Notes under the pieces: model-generated
Told to the model about the DNA's origin: nothing
Seen by the model: the letters and a program-made list of their open reading frames with translations, nothing else
Databases searched by the model: none
Assembly: GCA_937950105.1 (NCBI GenBank)
Contig: CALFEM010000452.1
Span: forward strand, 1-9,039
Source: an uncultured Alphaproteobacteria bacterium
GTDB lineage: Bacteria > Pseudomonadota > Alphaproteobacteria > Rhizobiales > Hyphomicrobiaceae
DNA: 9,039 nt
Direction of reading: 5' to 3'
Made by a program: the position numbers and the translations under genes
Shown here: one piece after another, positions 1 to 5,718 of the stretch
How the letters are laid out: every line of letters starts with the position of its first letter
Position numbering within the stretch: the first letter of the stretch is position 1

Positions 1-104
1 GGAAGCGGAAGATCGCGGGGCCCGGCATGACCAAACGCTGCGGACGTGCTAGACAACACGGCTGATGCGTGCAGGTACGCGACGATTGCGTGAATAGTCG
101 AGTT

Positions 105-111
105 GGAGGGG
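105..111 (+). promoter_or_regulatory. Ribosome binding site of the bactofilin gene
   Basis: GGAGGGG lies 9 bases before the ATG at 121. It decides the start against the in-frame TTG at 103, which is upstream of the site. Confidence 0.7.
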
Positions 112-120
112 TATCGTTCC

Positions 121-645
121 ATGTTGCCGAACTTCAAGAAGTCCGAGCCCGAGGCCAAGGCGCCCGGCGCACCCGCGACGCCTGCGGGGCAGACCCTCCA
201 GCCGCCGCGTCCGCAACCGCCATCACTCCGCACCGGGTCCGAACGCGGCGCCCCGTCGGTGATCGGCCCCGATCTCATCATCACCGGCAATCTGGTCTCC
301 AAGGGAGAGATGCAGATCGACGGTGAGGTGCAGGGCGACATTCGCGGCACCAACATCATCATTGGTGAGCGCGCCAGGATCACCGGCACGGTGATCGCCG
401 AGGAGACGGTGATTCGCGGTCAGGTCATGGGCTCGGTGCGCAGCCGCCGCGTCATGCTGCAGACGTCGAGCCGGGTCGAGGGCGACATCTACCACCAGTC
501 GCTGGCGATCGAGCAGGGCGCCTACTTCGAAGGCAAGTCGCGCCGCTCGGACGATCCGCTCGCCGGGACGGCACCGGCCGCGACCGCCGCGGCACCGGCC
601 GCAATCCCGGCGACTCCGGCAGCAATCCCACCGGCCGCCGAGTAA
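121..645 (+). CDS. Bactofilin (polymer-forming cytoskeletal protein)
   Basis: Encodes 174 aa. Residues about 47-139 form the bactofilin (DUF583/CcmA) core, starting VIGPDLIITGNL and followed by short glycine-punctuated beta-helix rungs such as MQIDGEVQGDI, ARITGTVIAEE, VIRGQVMGSV and SRVEGDIYHQSLAI. Bactofilins self-assemble without nucleotide into filaments, often at the inner membrane, where they localise cell-wall or morphogenesis enzymes. The core is flanked by a Pro/Ala-rich N-terminal arm (residues 11-45) and an Ala/Pro-rich tail (about 150-174), the usual disordered ends of this family. The tail is partly built from a 12-bp repeat (570-581 and 591-602). The ATG at 121 is chosen because GGAGGGG (105-111) sits 9 bases upstream; an in-frame TTG at 103 would lie before that site. 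The gene ends in a strong hairpin at 695-719. In many alphaproteobacteria a bactofilin follows an M23 peptidase gene; only 120 bp precede this one, so that cannot be checked. Family call is near certain; the specific role is not. Confidence 0.95.
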   Translation: MLPNFKKSEPEAKAPGAPATPAGQTLQPPRPQPPSLRTGSERGAPSVIGPDLIITGNLVSKGEMQIDGEVQGDIRGTNIIIGERARITGTVIAEETVIRGQVMGSVRSRRVMLQTSSRVEGDIYHQSLAIEQGAYFEGKSRRSDDPLAGTAPAATAAAPAAIPATPAAIPPAAE

Positions 646-694
646 ACGGCGCCCCGAACTTGTCGCGGCAAGCTCTTACCAGCGTCAGAAACGA

Positions 695-719
695 ACGGGC
701 CGCCCTGAGGGCGGCCCGT
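695..719. terminator. Bidirectional intrinsic terminator between convergent genes
   Basis: A perfect 11-bp inverted repeat (ACGGGCCGCCC, loop TGA, GGGCGGCCCGT) lies between the bactofilin stop (645) and the stop of the convergent small secreted protein (745). On the + strand it is followed by CGTGTTTC and on the - strand by TCGTTTCT, so both sides have a short, imperfect T-rich tract. Position, stem strength and symmetry fit a shared terminator. The T-tracts are weak, as is common in GC-rich genomes. Confidence 0.8.
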
Positions 720-744
720 CGTGTTTCAGGATGTCTTGCCCGGC

Positions 745-1089
745 TTACTTGCCGACCCGCGGCAGCCACCAGAGGCGGCGGCGGCGATCGTGCTTCTCGG
801 CGAGGATGTGGAAGCTCGCGGCCTCCTGCTTGTGACGCAGCACGCGCGCCTCGCGCTTGGAGAGATGACCATCGGCCAGGAAGTCGTTCTTGAGGCTGGT
901 GATGCGCTTCTGCTCGTGGCGGAGCTTGCGGCCCTCGGTCCAGGTGATCGAGCCGTCGCGGCGGCCGTCCTCGATGCGCTCGGCCTGGTTGGCGAGGCGC
1001 TTGTCGACCGGCTTGGTCGAGTGCGCGGACGCGGCGAGCGTGCCCGACATCACGAGGCCGGCGGCAAGAGCGAGGGTGGCGATCTTCAT
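745..1089 (-). CDS. Small secreted protein with two degenerate EF-hand-like repeats
   Basis: Encodes 114 aa. An N-terminal Sec signal peptide (MKIATLALAAGL..., probable cleavage after ASA at residue 22) indicates the periplasm. The mature part contains an internal duplication offset by 28 residues: D45-G46...E52...R57-H58-x-Q60 recurs as D73-G74...E80...R85-H86-x-Q88. Each copy resembles an EF-hand loop (D x x x D G x hydrophobic x x x E at 41-52 and 69-80), but the third loop position is R43 or L71, so calcium binding is doubtful. The tail is basic and aromatic (RRRRLWWLPR). It resembles small alphaproteobacterial periplasmic proteins annotated only as hypothetical; that likeness is from memory. 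The ATG at 1089 is preferred over an upstream start at 1179 because it begins the signal peptide and has GGAG (1097-1100, complement) 7 bases before it. An operator-like array and a leader hairpin lie upstream. Function unknown. Confidence 0.82.
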   Translation of the reverse strand: MKIATLALAAGLVMSGTLAASAHSTKPVDKRLANQAERIEDGRRDGSITWTEGRKLRHEQKRITSLKNDFLADGHLSKREARVLRHKQEAASFHILAEKHDRRRRLWWLPRVGK

Positions 1090-1108
1090 TGTCGTTCTCC
1101 GTTGAGGG

Positions 1109-1125
1109 ACCGGGCGGCGCCCGGT
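1109..1125 (-). promoter_or_regulatory. Hairpin in the 5' leader of the EF-hand-like gene
   Basis: A perfect 7-bp inverted repeat (ACCGGGC / GCCCGGT with a 3-nt loop) lies 20 bases upstream of the start codon, just before the ribosome binding site at 1097-1100. No T-run follows, so it is not an obvious terminator. It could stabilise the mRNA or affect ribosome access. The structure is visible in the sequence; the role is inferred. Confidence 0.4.
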
Positions 1126-1171
1126 GTCGTTGCAGGTCAATTCGATGACGCGGAGAATGCGACTCCCGCTT

Positions 1172-1208
1172 TGAACCAACTCTGAACGCCGTTTTCATTC
1201 TGTGTTCA
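1172..1208. promoter_or_regulatory. Four phased TGAA/TTCA half-sites, candidate operator array
   Basis: On the + strand TGAA begins at 1172 and 1183 and its complement TTCA at 1194 and 1205, so four half-sites sit at exactly 11-bp pitch, as two direct repeats facing each other. The outer ones extend to TGAAC (1172-1176) and GTTCA (1204-1208). An 11-bp pitch is typical of tandem half-sites for OmpR/PhoB/CtrA-type winged-helix response regulators. The array lies 83-119 bp upstream of the secreted EF-hand-like gene on the - strand. A weak -10-like CATTCT is present downstream on that strand (complement of 1154-1159). The regulator is not identified. Confidence 0.5.
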
Positions 1209-1291
1209 TGTCGGCGGCGGCGGGTCGGGGCGGAGAACTCGCCTGAGATGGACGCGCGACGTGGCGGGCACGGCGAGCGGATATGCTCCCG

Positions 1292-1315
1292 TCGGCGGCC
1301 GACAGCGCCCGCCGA
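1292..1315 (-). terminator. Possible terminator hairpin after the DUF1353 gene
   Basis: A 7-bp perfect inverted repeat (TCGGCGG / CCGCCGA, 10-nt loop) lies 27 bases past the stop of the - strand gene at 1342-2004. No T-tract follows, so this is a weak call. The rest of 1210-1341 shows nothing else that I can name. Confidence 0.25.
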
Positions 1316-1341
1316 TGGAGAGGGCACTGCCGTTCGTGGTG

Positions 1342-2004
1342 TCACTTGATGGTGATGGTGAAGCTCGGCATCGCCTGCGCGCCCGGAGCCGACGGCGCTT
1401 CGGCCGAGGACGGCGCCTGTTTGGTGATCGAGCGCGTCGTCGCCGGTTTCGGCACGCGCTCCATGGGCGCGCCCGGCGTATTGCACTTGCCGTTGTCCCA
1501 ATAGTCCTTGGCGGTGGACGAGCGCACGCCCTCGTACATGGAATAGTGCAGCAGCTTGTTCGGCCCGCCGAACTGCGGCTTCTCCATCAGCGTCTTCATC
1601 GCCTCCGCCATGATGGTGGCGGCGGCCTCGAGATCGTACTTCTCGTTGCCGGCCAGCTTGCACTGCTTCATTACGAACAGCCAGTCGTGGATGATGAAGG
1701 CCGGGGCGTATCCCCACGGCGAGTAGCCCTTGATGGCGCGCAGCGCGGTCGGGATCGAGCCGCCGTCGGTGTACATGGCGGCGGGCGTGATGACCGTGCC
1801 GTCCGAGCGCTTGAAGGTCAGCGGATTGGCGGGATCGGGCTCGTAGAGGAAGCTGTCGTTGCCGATCCAGGTGACGCGCAGCGTGCCCTTGAGATCGCCG
1901 GTGCTGGTCTTGTCGTAGTGCCAGCCGAACAACTGGTCGAGGCAGCCACCGAACGCGATCGTCGTGCCGGCGACGGCCAGCGCCATCAACTTCTTCCGCA
2001 TCAT
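1342..2004 (-). CDS. DUF1353-family exported protein, probable lipoprotein
   Basis: Encodes 220 aa. The N-terminus (MMRKKLMALAVAGTTIAFGGC) is a short signal peptide ending in a lipobox-like FGG-C21, so the mature protein is probably lipid-anchored; position -3 is Phe rather than Leu, so ordinary secretion is possible. The body carries the two hallmarks of DUF1353: TDGGSIP (79-85) and a following P-x-x-IIHDWLF block (101-110). The conserved Asp/Ser and His-Asp suggest a catalytic or metal site, but no activity is known to me. Two cysteines (C115, C174) could pair. A Pro/Ala/Ser-rich linker (about 176-212) ends in a short hydrophobic tail. DUF1353 is often seen in phage genomes, but no phage genes accompany it here. 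The first of two adjacent ATGs is chosen because GGAG lies 8 bases upstream. The gene is divergent from gatB, with 116 bp between them. Confidence 0.8.
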   Translation of the reverse strand: MMRKKLMALAVAGTTIAFGGCLDQLFGWHYDKTSTGDLKGTLRVTWIGNDSFLYEPDPANPLTFKRSDGTVITPAAMYTDGGSIPTALRAIKGYSPWGYAPAFIIHDWLFVMKQCKLAGNEKYDLEAAATIMAEAMKTLMEKPQFGGPNKLLHYSMYEGVRSSTAKDYWDNGKCNTPGAPMERVPKPATTRSITKQAPSSAEAPSAPGAQAMPSFTITIK

Positions 2005-2043
2005 AGAGAAATCTCCCTCACTCGTGGCCGGCGCCAGCGGCGC

Positions 2044-2072
2044 TTGACCTCACAACGGCACCGGCCTACCAG
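2044..2072 (+). promoter_or_regulatory. Candidate sigma-70-type promoter for gatB
   Basis: A -35 TTGACC (2044-2049, preceded by C as in the alphaproteobacterial CTTGAC consensus) is separated by exactly 17 bases from TACCAG (2067-2072), a poor -10. Transcription would start near 2079, leaving a leader of about 42 nt before the gatB ATG. It lies in the divergent region between the DUF1353 gene and gatB. Confidence 0.4.
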
Positions 2073-2120
2073 AGCCGGAGCCAGTTTTCGAGCCCCCTTC
2101 ATGAGATCACGGACGAGCCC

Positions 2121-3596
2121 ATGAGCAAGCCCGCACGCGCAGCGAAATCCAACCTCATTCCCGGTGCCACCGGCGATTGGGAGGTGGTGATCGGCATGGA
2201 AGTGCACGCGCAGGTGAATTCGCGCGCCAAGCTGTTTTCGGGCGCCTCGACCGCATTCGGCGGTGAGCCGAACAACCACGTGTCGCTGGTCGATGCGGCG
2301 ATGCCCGGCATGCTGCCGGTCATCAACGAGGAATGCGTGGCGCAGGCGATCCGCACCGGTCTCGGGCTCAAGGCGGAGATCAATCTGCGCAGCGTGTTCG
2401 ACCGCAAGAACTACTTCTATCCCGACCTGCCGCAGGGCTACCAGATCAGCCAGTACAAGCAGCCGATCGTCGGCGAGGGCGAGATCGAGATCGACATCGA
2501 CGGCGAGGTGAAGAAGGTCGGCATCGAGCGGCTGCATCTCGAGCAGGACGCCGGGAAGTCGATCCACGACCAGAGCCCGGACTATTCGTTCGTCGACCTG
2601 AACCGCTCGGGCGTGGCGTTGATGGAGATCGTGTCGAAGCCGGATTTGCGCTCGTCGAAGGAAGCGCAGGCCTACGTGACGAAGCTCAGGACCATCCTGC
2701 GTTATCTCGGCACCTGCGACGGCGACATGGAGAAAGGCAACCTGCGCGCCGACGTCAACGTCTCGGTGAGGAAACCCGGTGACAAGCTCGGTACGCGCTG
2801 CGAGATCAAGAACGTCAATTCGATCCGCTTCATCGGCCAGGCGGTCGAGGTCGAGGCGCGCCGCCAGATCGACATCATCGAGGGCGGCGGAAAGATCGAC
2901 CAGGAAACGCGGCTGTTCGATCCGGGCAAGGGTGAGACGCGCTCGATGCGCTCGAAGGAAGAGGCGCACGACTACCGCTATTTCCCCGATCCCGATCTGC
3001 TGCCGCTCGAGTTTACGCAGAGCTACGTCGACGACCTGAAGCAGCATCTGCCCGAGCTTCCGGACGAGAAGATCGCGCGCTTCATGAAGGACTACGGCCT
3101 CTCGCACTACGACGCCAACGTGCTGGTGGCCGAGCGCGAGCGCGCCGATTTCTTCGAGGCCGTTGCAAAAGGACGCGACGGCAAGCTCGCCGCCAACTGG
3201 GTCATCAACGAACTGCTCGGCCGCCTGAACAAGGACGGCCACGACATCGCCGACAGCCCTGTTTCGGCGGCGCAGATCGGCGGCATCGTGGGCCTCATCA
3301 GCGACGGCACCATCTCCGGCAAGATCGCCAAGGACCTGTTCGAGATCGTCTGGAGCGAGGGCGGCGATCCGGCCGAGATCGTCGAAGCGCGCGGCATGAA
3401 GCAGGTGACGGACACCGGCGCCATCGAGAAGGCGGTCGATGAAATCATCGCGGCCAACCCCGACAAGGTAGCGCAGGTGGTGGCGAAGCCGTCGATGCTC
3501 GGCTGGTTCGTCGGCCAGGTGATGAAGCAGAGCGGCGGCAAGGCCAACCCCGCCGCCGTCAACGACATCCTGAAAAAGAAGCTCGGCATAGCGTGA
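2121..3596 (+). CDS. gatB: Asp-tRNA(Asn)/Glu-tRNA(Gln) amidotransferase subunit B
   Basis: Encodes 491 aa, the normal full length. GatB is the kinase and tRNA-binding subunit of the cytosolic GatCAB complex. It activates the carboxylate of mischarged Glu-tRNA(Gln) or Asp-tRNA(Asn) with ATP, and uses ammonia supplied by GatA to make Gln-tRNA or Asn-tRNA. Family signatures are all present: [10 protein letters not shown] near residues 22-31, the [12 protein letters not shown] block starting at H139, [17 protein letters not shown] after it, the glycine-rich [17 protein letters not shown] segment near 203, and a helical C-terminal YqeY-like tRNA-binding domain (about 345-491) ending in NDILKKKLG. 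The start at 2121 gives the usual short N-terminal extension before the core; its ribosome site is weak (GGACG). No gatA or gatC is in the window; in many alphaproteobacteria gatCA lie next to gatB, so they may be elsewhere. The next gene follows after 7 bp and is probably cotranscribed. Confidence 0.98.
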   Translation: MSKPARAAKSNLIPGATGDWEVVIGMEVHAQVNSRAKLFSGASTAFGGEPNNHVSLVDAAMPGMLPVINEECVAQAIRTGLGLKAEINLRSVFDRKNYFYPDLPQGYQISQYKQPIVGEGEIEIDIDGEVKKVGIERLHLEQDAGKSIHDQSPDYSFVDLNRSGVALMEIVSKPDLRSSKEAQAYVTKLRTILRYLGTCDGDMEKGNLRADVNVSVRKPGDKLGTRCEIKNVNSIRFIGQAVEVEARRQIDIIEGGGKIDQETRLFDPGKGETRSMRSKEEAHDYRYFPDPDLLPLEFTQSYVDDLKQHLPELPDEKIARFMKDYGLSHYDANVLVAERERADFFEAVAKGRDGKLAANWVINELLGRLNKDGHDIADSPVSAAQIGGIVGLISDGTISGKIAKDLFEIVWSEGGDPAEIVEARGMKQVTDTGAIEKAVDEIIAANPDKVAQVVAKPSMLGWFVGQVMKQSGGKANPAAVNDILKKKLGIA

Positions 3597-3603
3597 GGCG
3601 GGC

Positions 3604-4206
3604 ATGACCGGCGAAGTGGCGCTGCCGGAGTGCTATCGCTGTCAGTTCGACGAGCAGGGCTATCCGTGCCAGCGTGCGGATGACGCGGGCCTCGATTACG
3701 CAAAGATCGCCCGCGACATCGTGCGGGCAGGGCGCGCCTTCGCCGGTGAAATGATCGACGAAGCGCTCTACGCCGAGGCGCGCTGGGCGAGCGACTGCGA
3801 GTTCGAGATCGAGAACGAGCATCCCGAGCACATCCTGCCGCTCGCCATCGCCGCCATCGATGCCTGCGAGACACTGCAGGACGCGGCCTATGTCGCCGCC
3901 GGCATCGTCGAGAACATGATGGTGAAGCACGGTCCTCGCGTCATCAGCGACGTCGAGCGCCTCGCGTCGAAGAGCGGCAAGTTCCGCTACGTGCTGTCGG
4001 GCATCTGGAGCCAGGGCGACAGCATCGACAAGGGCGTGTGGGAACGCATCGGAATCGCGGTGGCGCAGGGCGGGCGCATGAGCGCCGACGGGCGCGGACC
4101 GTGGGACGGCAATCCCGTCACCGTGCTCGACGACGAGGCCGCGGAAACGCTGCTGAAGGAGAGTGTCACCGACGCCGCTCGCACGTTCGGCATCATCGCG
4201 GATTGA
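3604..4206 (+). CDS. Uncharacterised 200-aa protein behind gatB
   Basis: Encodes a soluble, acidic, largely alpha-helical protein with no signal peptide or membrane segment. The N-terminus has three cysteines (C10-x-x-C13 and C22, in PECYRCQFDEQGYPC), which could bind metal, though a fourth ligand is not obvious; C65 and C88 are separate. The central part, VAAGIVENMMVKHG then ISDVERLASKSGKFRYVLSGIW (about 97-135), resembles the conserved core of DUF6869-type proteins (LE-LL-HG ... FR-L-GVW); this match is from memory and tentative. The stop of gatB (3594-3596) is 7 bp upstream, and the ribosome site GAGGCGG overlaps it, so the two genes are very probably cotranscribed, perhaps coupled. The start ATG at 3604 is fixed by that site. 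It ends 19 bp from a convergent gene with no clear terminator between. Function unknown. Confidence 0.78.
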   Translation: MTGEVALPECYRCQFDEQGYPCQRADDAGLDYAKIARDIVRAGRAFAGEMIDEALYAEARWASDCEFEIENEHPEHILPLAIAAIDACETLQDAAYVAAGIVENMMVKHGPRVISDVERLASKSGKFRYVLSGIWSQGDSIDKGVWERIGIAVAQGGRMSADGRGPWDGNPVTVLDDEAAETLLKESVTDAARTFGIIAD

Positions 4207-4225
4207 AGGCCGCGCCGGTCCCGTT

Positions 4226-5335
4226 TCAGAGGCGTTTGCCGCTCACGTGTTCGCCGCCGACTTTCGCCGCCGGGGAGGCTGTATCGGGCGCGTTCTGCTC
4301 GCCGGCCATCAGCGTCGCCTTCTCCGGCAGGCGAATCGCAGACCACAGCGGCAGATGATCGGAGCCGACCGGGCGGCCGATGCGCTGGTCGACGACGGTC
4401 AGCCCCGACGACACGAACGCATGGTCGATCTGCACCTGCGGCAGCGGCATCGGCGCAGGCCAGGCCGGCCAGCTTGCCAGCACGCGCTCCGGTGCAGAGA
4501 GGCCCGATGCGCTCGCGAACGCATCGTAGCTCGCCGATAGCCGCGTCATGTTGAAATCACCCGCGACGATCACCTCGCCCTCGATGCCGCGCACGTGCTT
4601 CGCCAGACCGGCGAGCTGCGCCTCATGCCAGTCGTGGCGCTTGCTCGGGCGGTAGATGTGCGTGCCGATGACGGTGACCCTGGAGCCGCGCACGTCCCCG
4701 CTGCGGAACTCGGCCCACACCATCGGCGGATTACTGAGCGTCGGCATGCGCGTGCCGGAGCGTTCGAAGCGTTCGCGCGCCAGCAGCACCTGCGAGCAGG
4801 GCCAGGCCTCGGCACAACTCACCTGATGGGGATACTTGCGCTTCACGCGCTCGAGCAGCGCCGCCTTGTCGGGTCCGAATTCGGACAGCAGCACGATGTC
4901 GGCGTCGGCCCGCGCCAGATACAGCATCAGGGCTTCGGGGCGCGCGTTGTCGTGCCACGCATTGATGGCGACCAGACGCAGGACGCGCGGTTCGGCGCGG
5001 CTGGCGACGGTGCGATGCCACGGCAGGAACTCCTCGCCCGGCCGCTCGCGCGCGTCGAGTGTCGTCAGCGACGGCGCGATGGCGACGAGCCCAAGCGCGC
5101 TGGCGAGGAACATCAGCCGGCCGGTCCTGAGCAGCAGGGTGGCGGCGGCGACGAGGGTCGCCGCCAGGGCATGGAGCGCCAGCGGCGCGGCGATGTCGAG
5201 CACCGGCCAGACGTCGCGCAGCACGGTCATCCACAGCACGGCGCCGGCCGTCGCGAGCATCAGCCAAGCGATTGCCGCCGCGAGGGTTCCCCCGCGCTCC
5301 CCTGCGATGATCGACCGAACGAAACCCAACGCCAC
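4226..5335 (-). CDS. Membrane-anchored endonuclease/exonuclease/phosphatase-family protein
   Basis: About 369 aa from the start chosen. Three hydrophobic segments (about residues 17-35, 48-69 and 73-91) precede a complete EEP (DNase I/sphingomyelinase-fold) domain. The metal and catalytic residues are visible in order: N125 in INAWHDN, E152 in LLSEF, H226 in GTHIY, D260 and N262 in GDFNM, D304-H305 in QIDHAF, and D326-H327 in GSDHLPLW. The fold hydrolyses phosphodiester or phosphomonoester bonds. With three membrane helices the domain probably faces the periplasm, and the substrate could be nucleic acid, phospholipid or another phosphate ester; sequence alone does not decide. The start is uncertain: AGGAG (complement of 5339-5343) is 3 nt before GTG 5335 and 9 nt before TTG 5329, while an upstream TTG at 5416 would add 27 residues without a ribosome site. 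The gene converges on the gatB transcript and diverges from the DedA pair. Confidence 0.88.
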   Translation of the reverse strand: MALGFVRSIIAGERGGTLAAAIAWLMLATAGAVLWMTVLRDVWPVLDIAAPLALHALAATLVAAATLLLRTGRLMFLASALGLVAIAPSLTTLDARERPGEEFLPWHRTVASRAEPRVLRLVAINAWHDNARPEALMLYLARADADIVLLSEFGPDKAALLERVKRKYPHQVSCAEAWPCSQVLLARERFERSGTRMPTLSNPPMVWAEFRSGDVRGSRVTVIGTHIYRPSKRHDWHEAQLAGLAKHVRGIEGEVIVAGDFNMTRLSASYDAFASASGLSAPERVLASWPAWPAPMPLPQVQIDHAFVSSGLTVVDQRIGRPVGSDHLPLWSAIRLPEKATLMAGEQNAPDTASPAAKVGGEHVSGKRL

Positions 5336-5718
5336 ACACTCCTGTCGCGGTTCGCTTGCACGTGACCGCACGGCAAGGCCCGGCTTCGACAGACGTCGGG
5401 GCTTGCTCTCAACCAATTGTTAACCCATTTTCCCGCGGACGGCACTGCGAACCGCGTTCGCGGGACACTTCTCACGTCCGTGGATGGGCGAGTGGAGGGT
5501 TTTGCAAGCGCCGTGCCCGCAAGCGCGATGCCTGCGGGCAGGGTGGGGGCCGACGGGCTCGGGGGGCTCCTGGCTGGTGAAGCACGAAGCGTCGCTTGCC
5601 CTCAGAGGCCGGCGGCGAGGCGACTGCGCGCGGGTGCTCTGCATCCGCGTCGGCCTGGAACGAGACGAGAGGCAGCGCAGACGGCATCCGCCGCGACGCG
5701 CCAGATGAAGGGCGGCCC
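5336..5718. other. 383-bp divergent intergenic region with AT-rich island and inverted repeats
   Basis: This lies between the EEP gene (-) and the first DedA gene (+), so it should hold both promoters. At 5411-5431 there is an AT-rich island (AACCAATTGTTAACCC followed by ATTTT) that stands out against the GC-rich background. It is followed by overlapping inverted repeats (5431-5465). Further right, an 8-bp direct repeat GCAAGCGC occurs at 5504-5511 and 5519-5526 (15-bp pitch), and a 7-bp inverted repeat GCCCGCA/TGCGGGC at 5515-5521/5533-5539. I could not assign a convincing -35/-10 pair. Open frames here have poor starts and no recognisable product. No tRNA or riboswitch was recognised. Confidence 0.5.
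5431..5465. repeat. Nested, mutually exclusive inverted repeats
   Basis: TCCCGCG (5431-5437) pairs perfectly with CGCGGGA (5459-5465). Inside lies a second perfect hairpin, GCGAAC (5447-5452) with GTTCGC (5456-5461) and a 3-nt loop. The two share bases 5459-5461, so they cannot both be fully formed. No T-run follows on either strand. This could be a protein-binding dyad or an RNA switch-like structure; it may also be chance in GC-rich DNA. Confidence 0.4.

Noticed and set aside
1..63. End of an upstream gene at the left edge
   Set aside because: All three + frames reach a stop by base 63 (30, 52 or 63), and the few residues are too short to assign. A preceding M23 peptidase gene is plausible from known bactofilin neighbourhoods but is not supported here.
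1176..1209. EcfG-type general stress promoter (GGAAC-N16/17-CGTT) on the - strand
   Set aside because: GAAC and CGTT words are present, but the spacing is 15 and the first G of the -35 is missing. The phased TGAA/TTCA reading explains the same bases better.
452..1717. A 421-codon - strand frame across the bactofilin end, the EF-hand-like gene and the DUF1353 gene
   Set aside because: It crosses a strong terminator hairpin and two better-supported genes, and its composition is Arg/Pro/His-rich shadow sequence.
2001..3605. A 534-codon open frame on the - strand covering all of gatB
   Set aside because: It is the antisense shadow of a certain gatB gene. It has leucine/aspartate/histidine-rich nonsense composition and no recognisable domain; long antisense frames are expected at this GC content.
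4207..4225. Terminator between the gatB operon and the convergent EEP gene
   Set aside because: The 19-bp gap has no stable stem or T-run, so no terminator was called.
5581..5718. N-terminal extension of the first DedA protein from an ATG at 5596
   Set aside because: The added 41 residues are low-complexity and not DedA-like, and a good ribosome site precedes the ATG at 5719.
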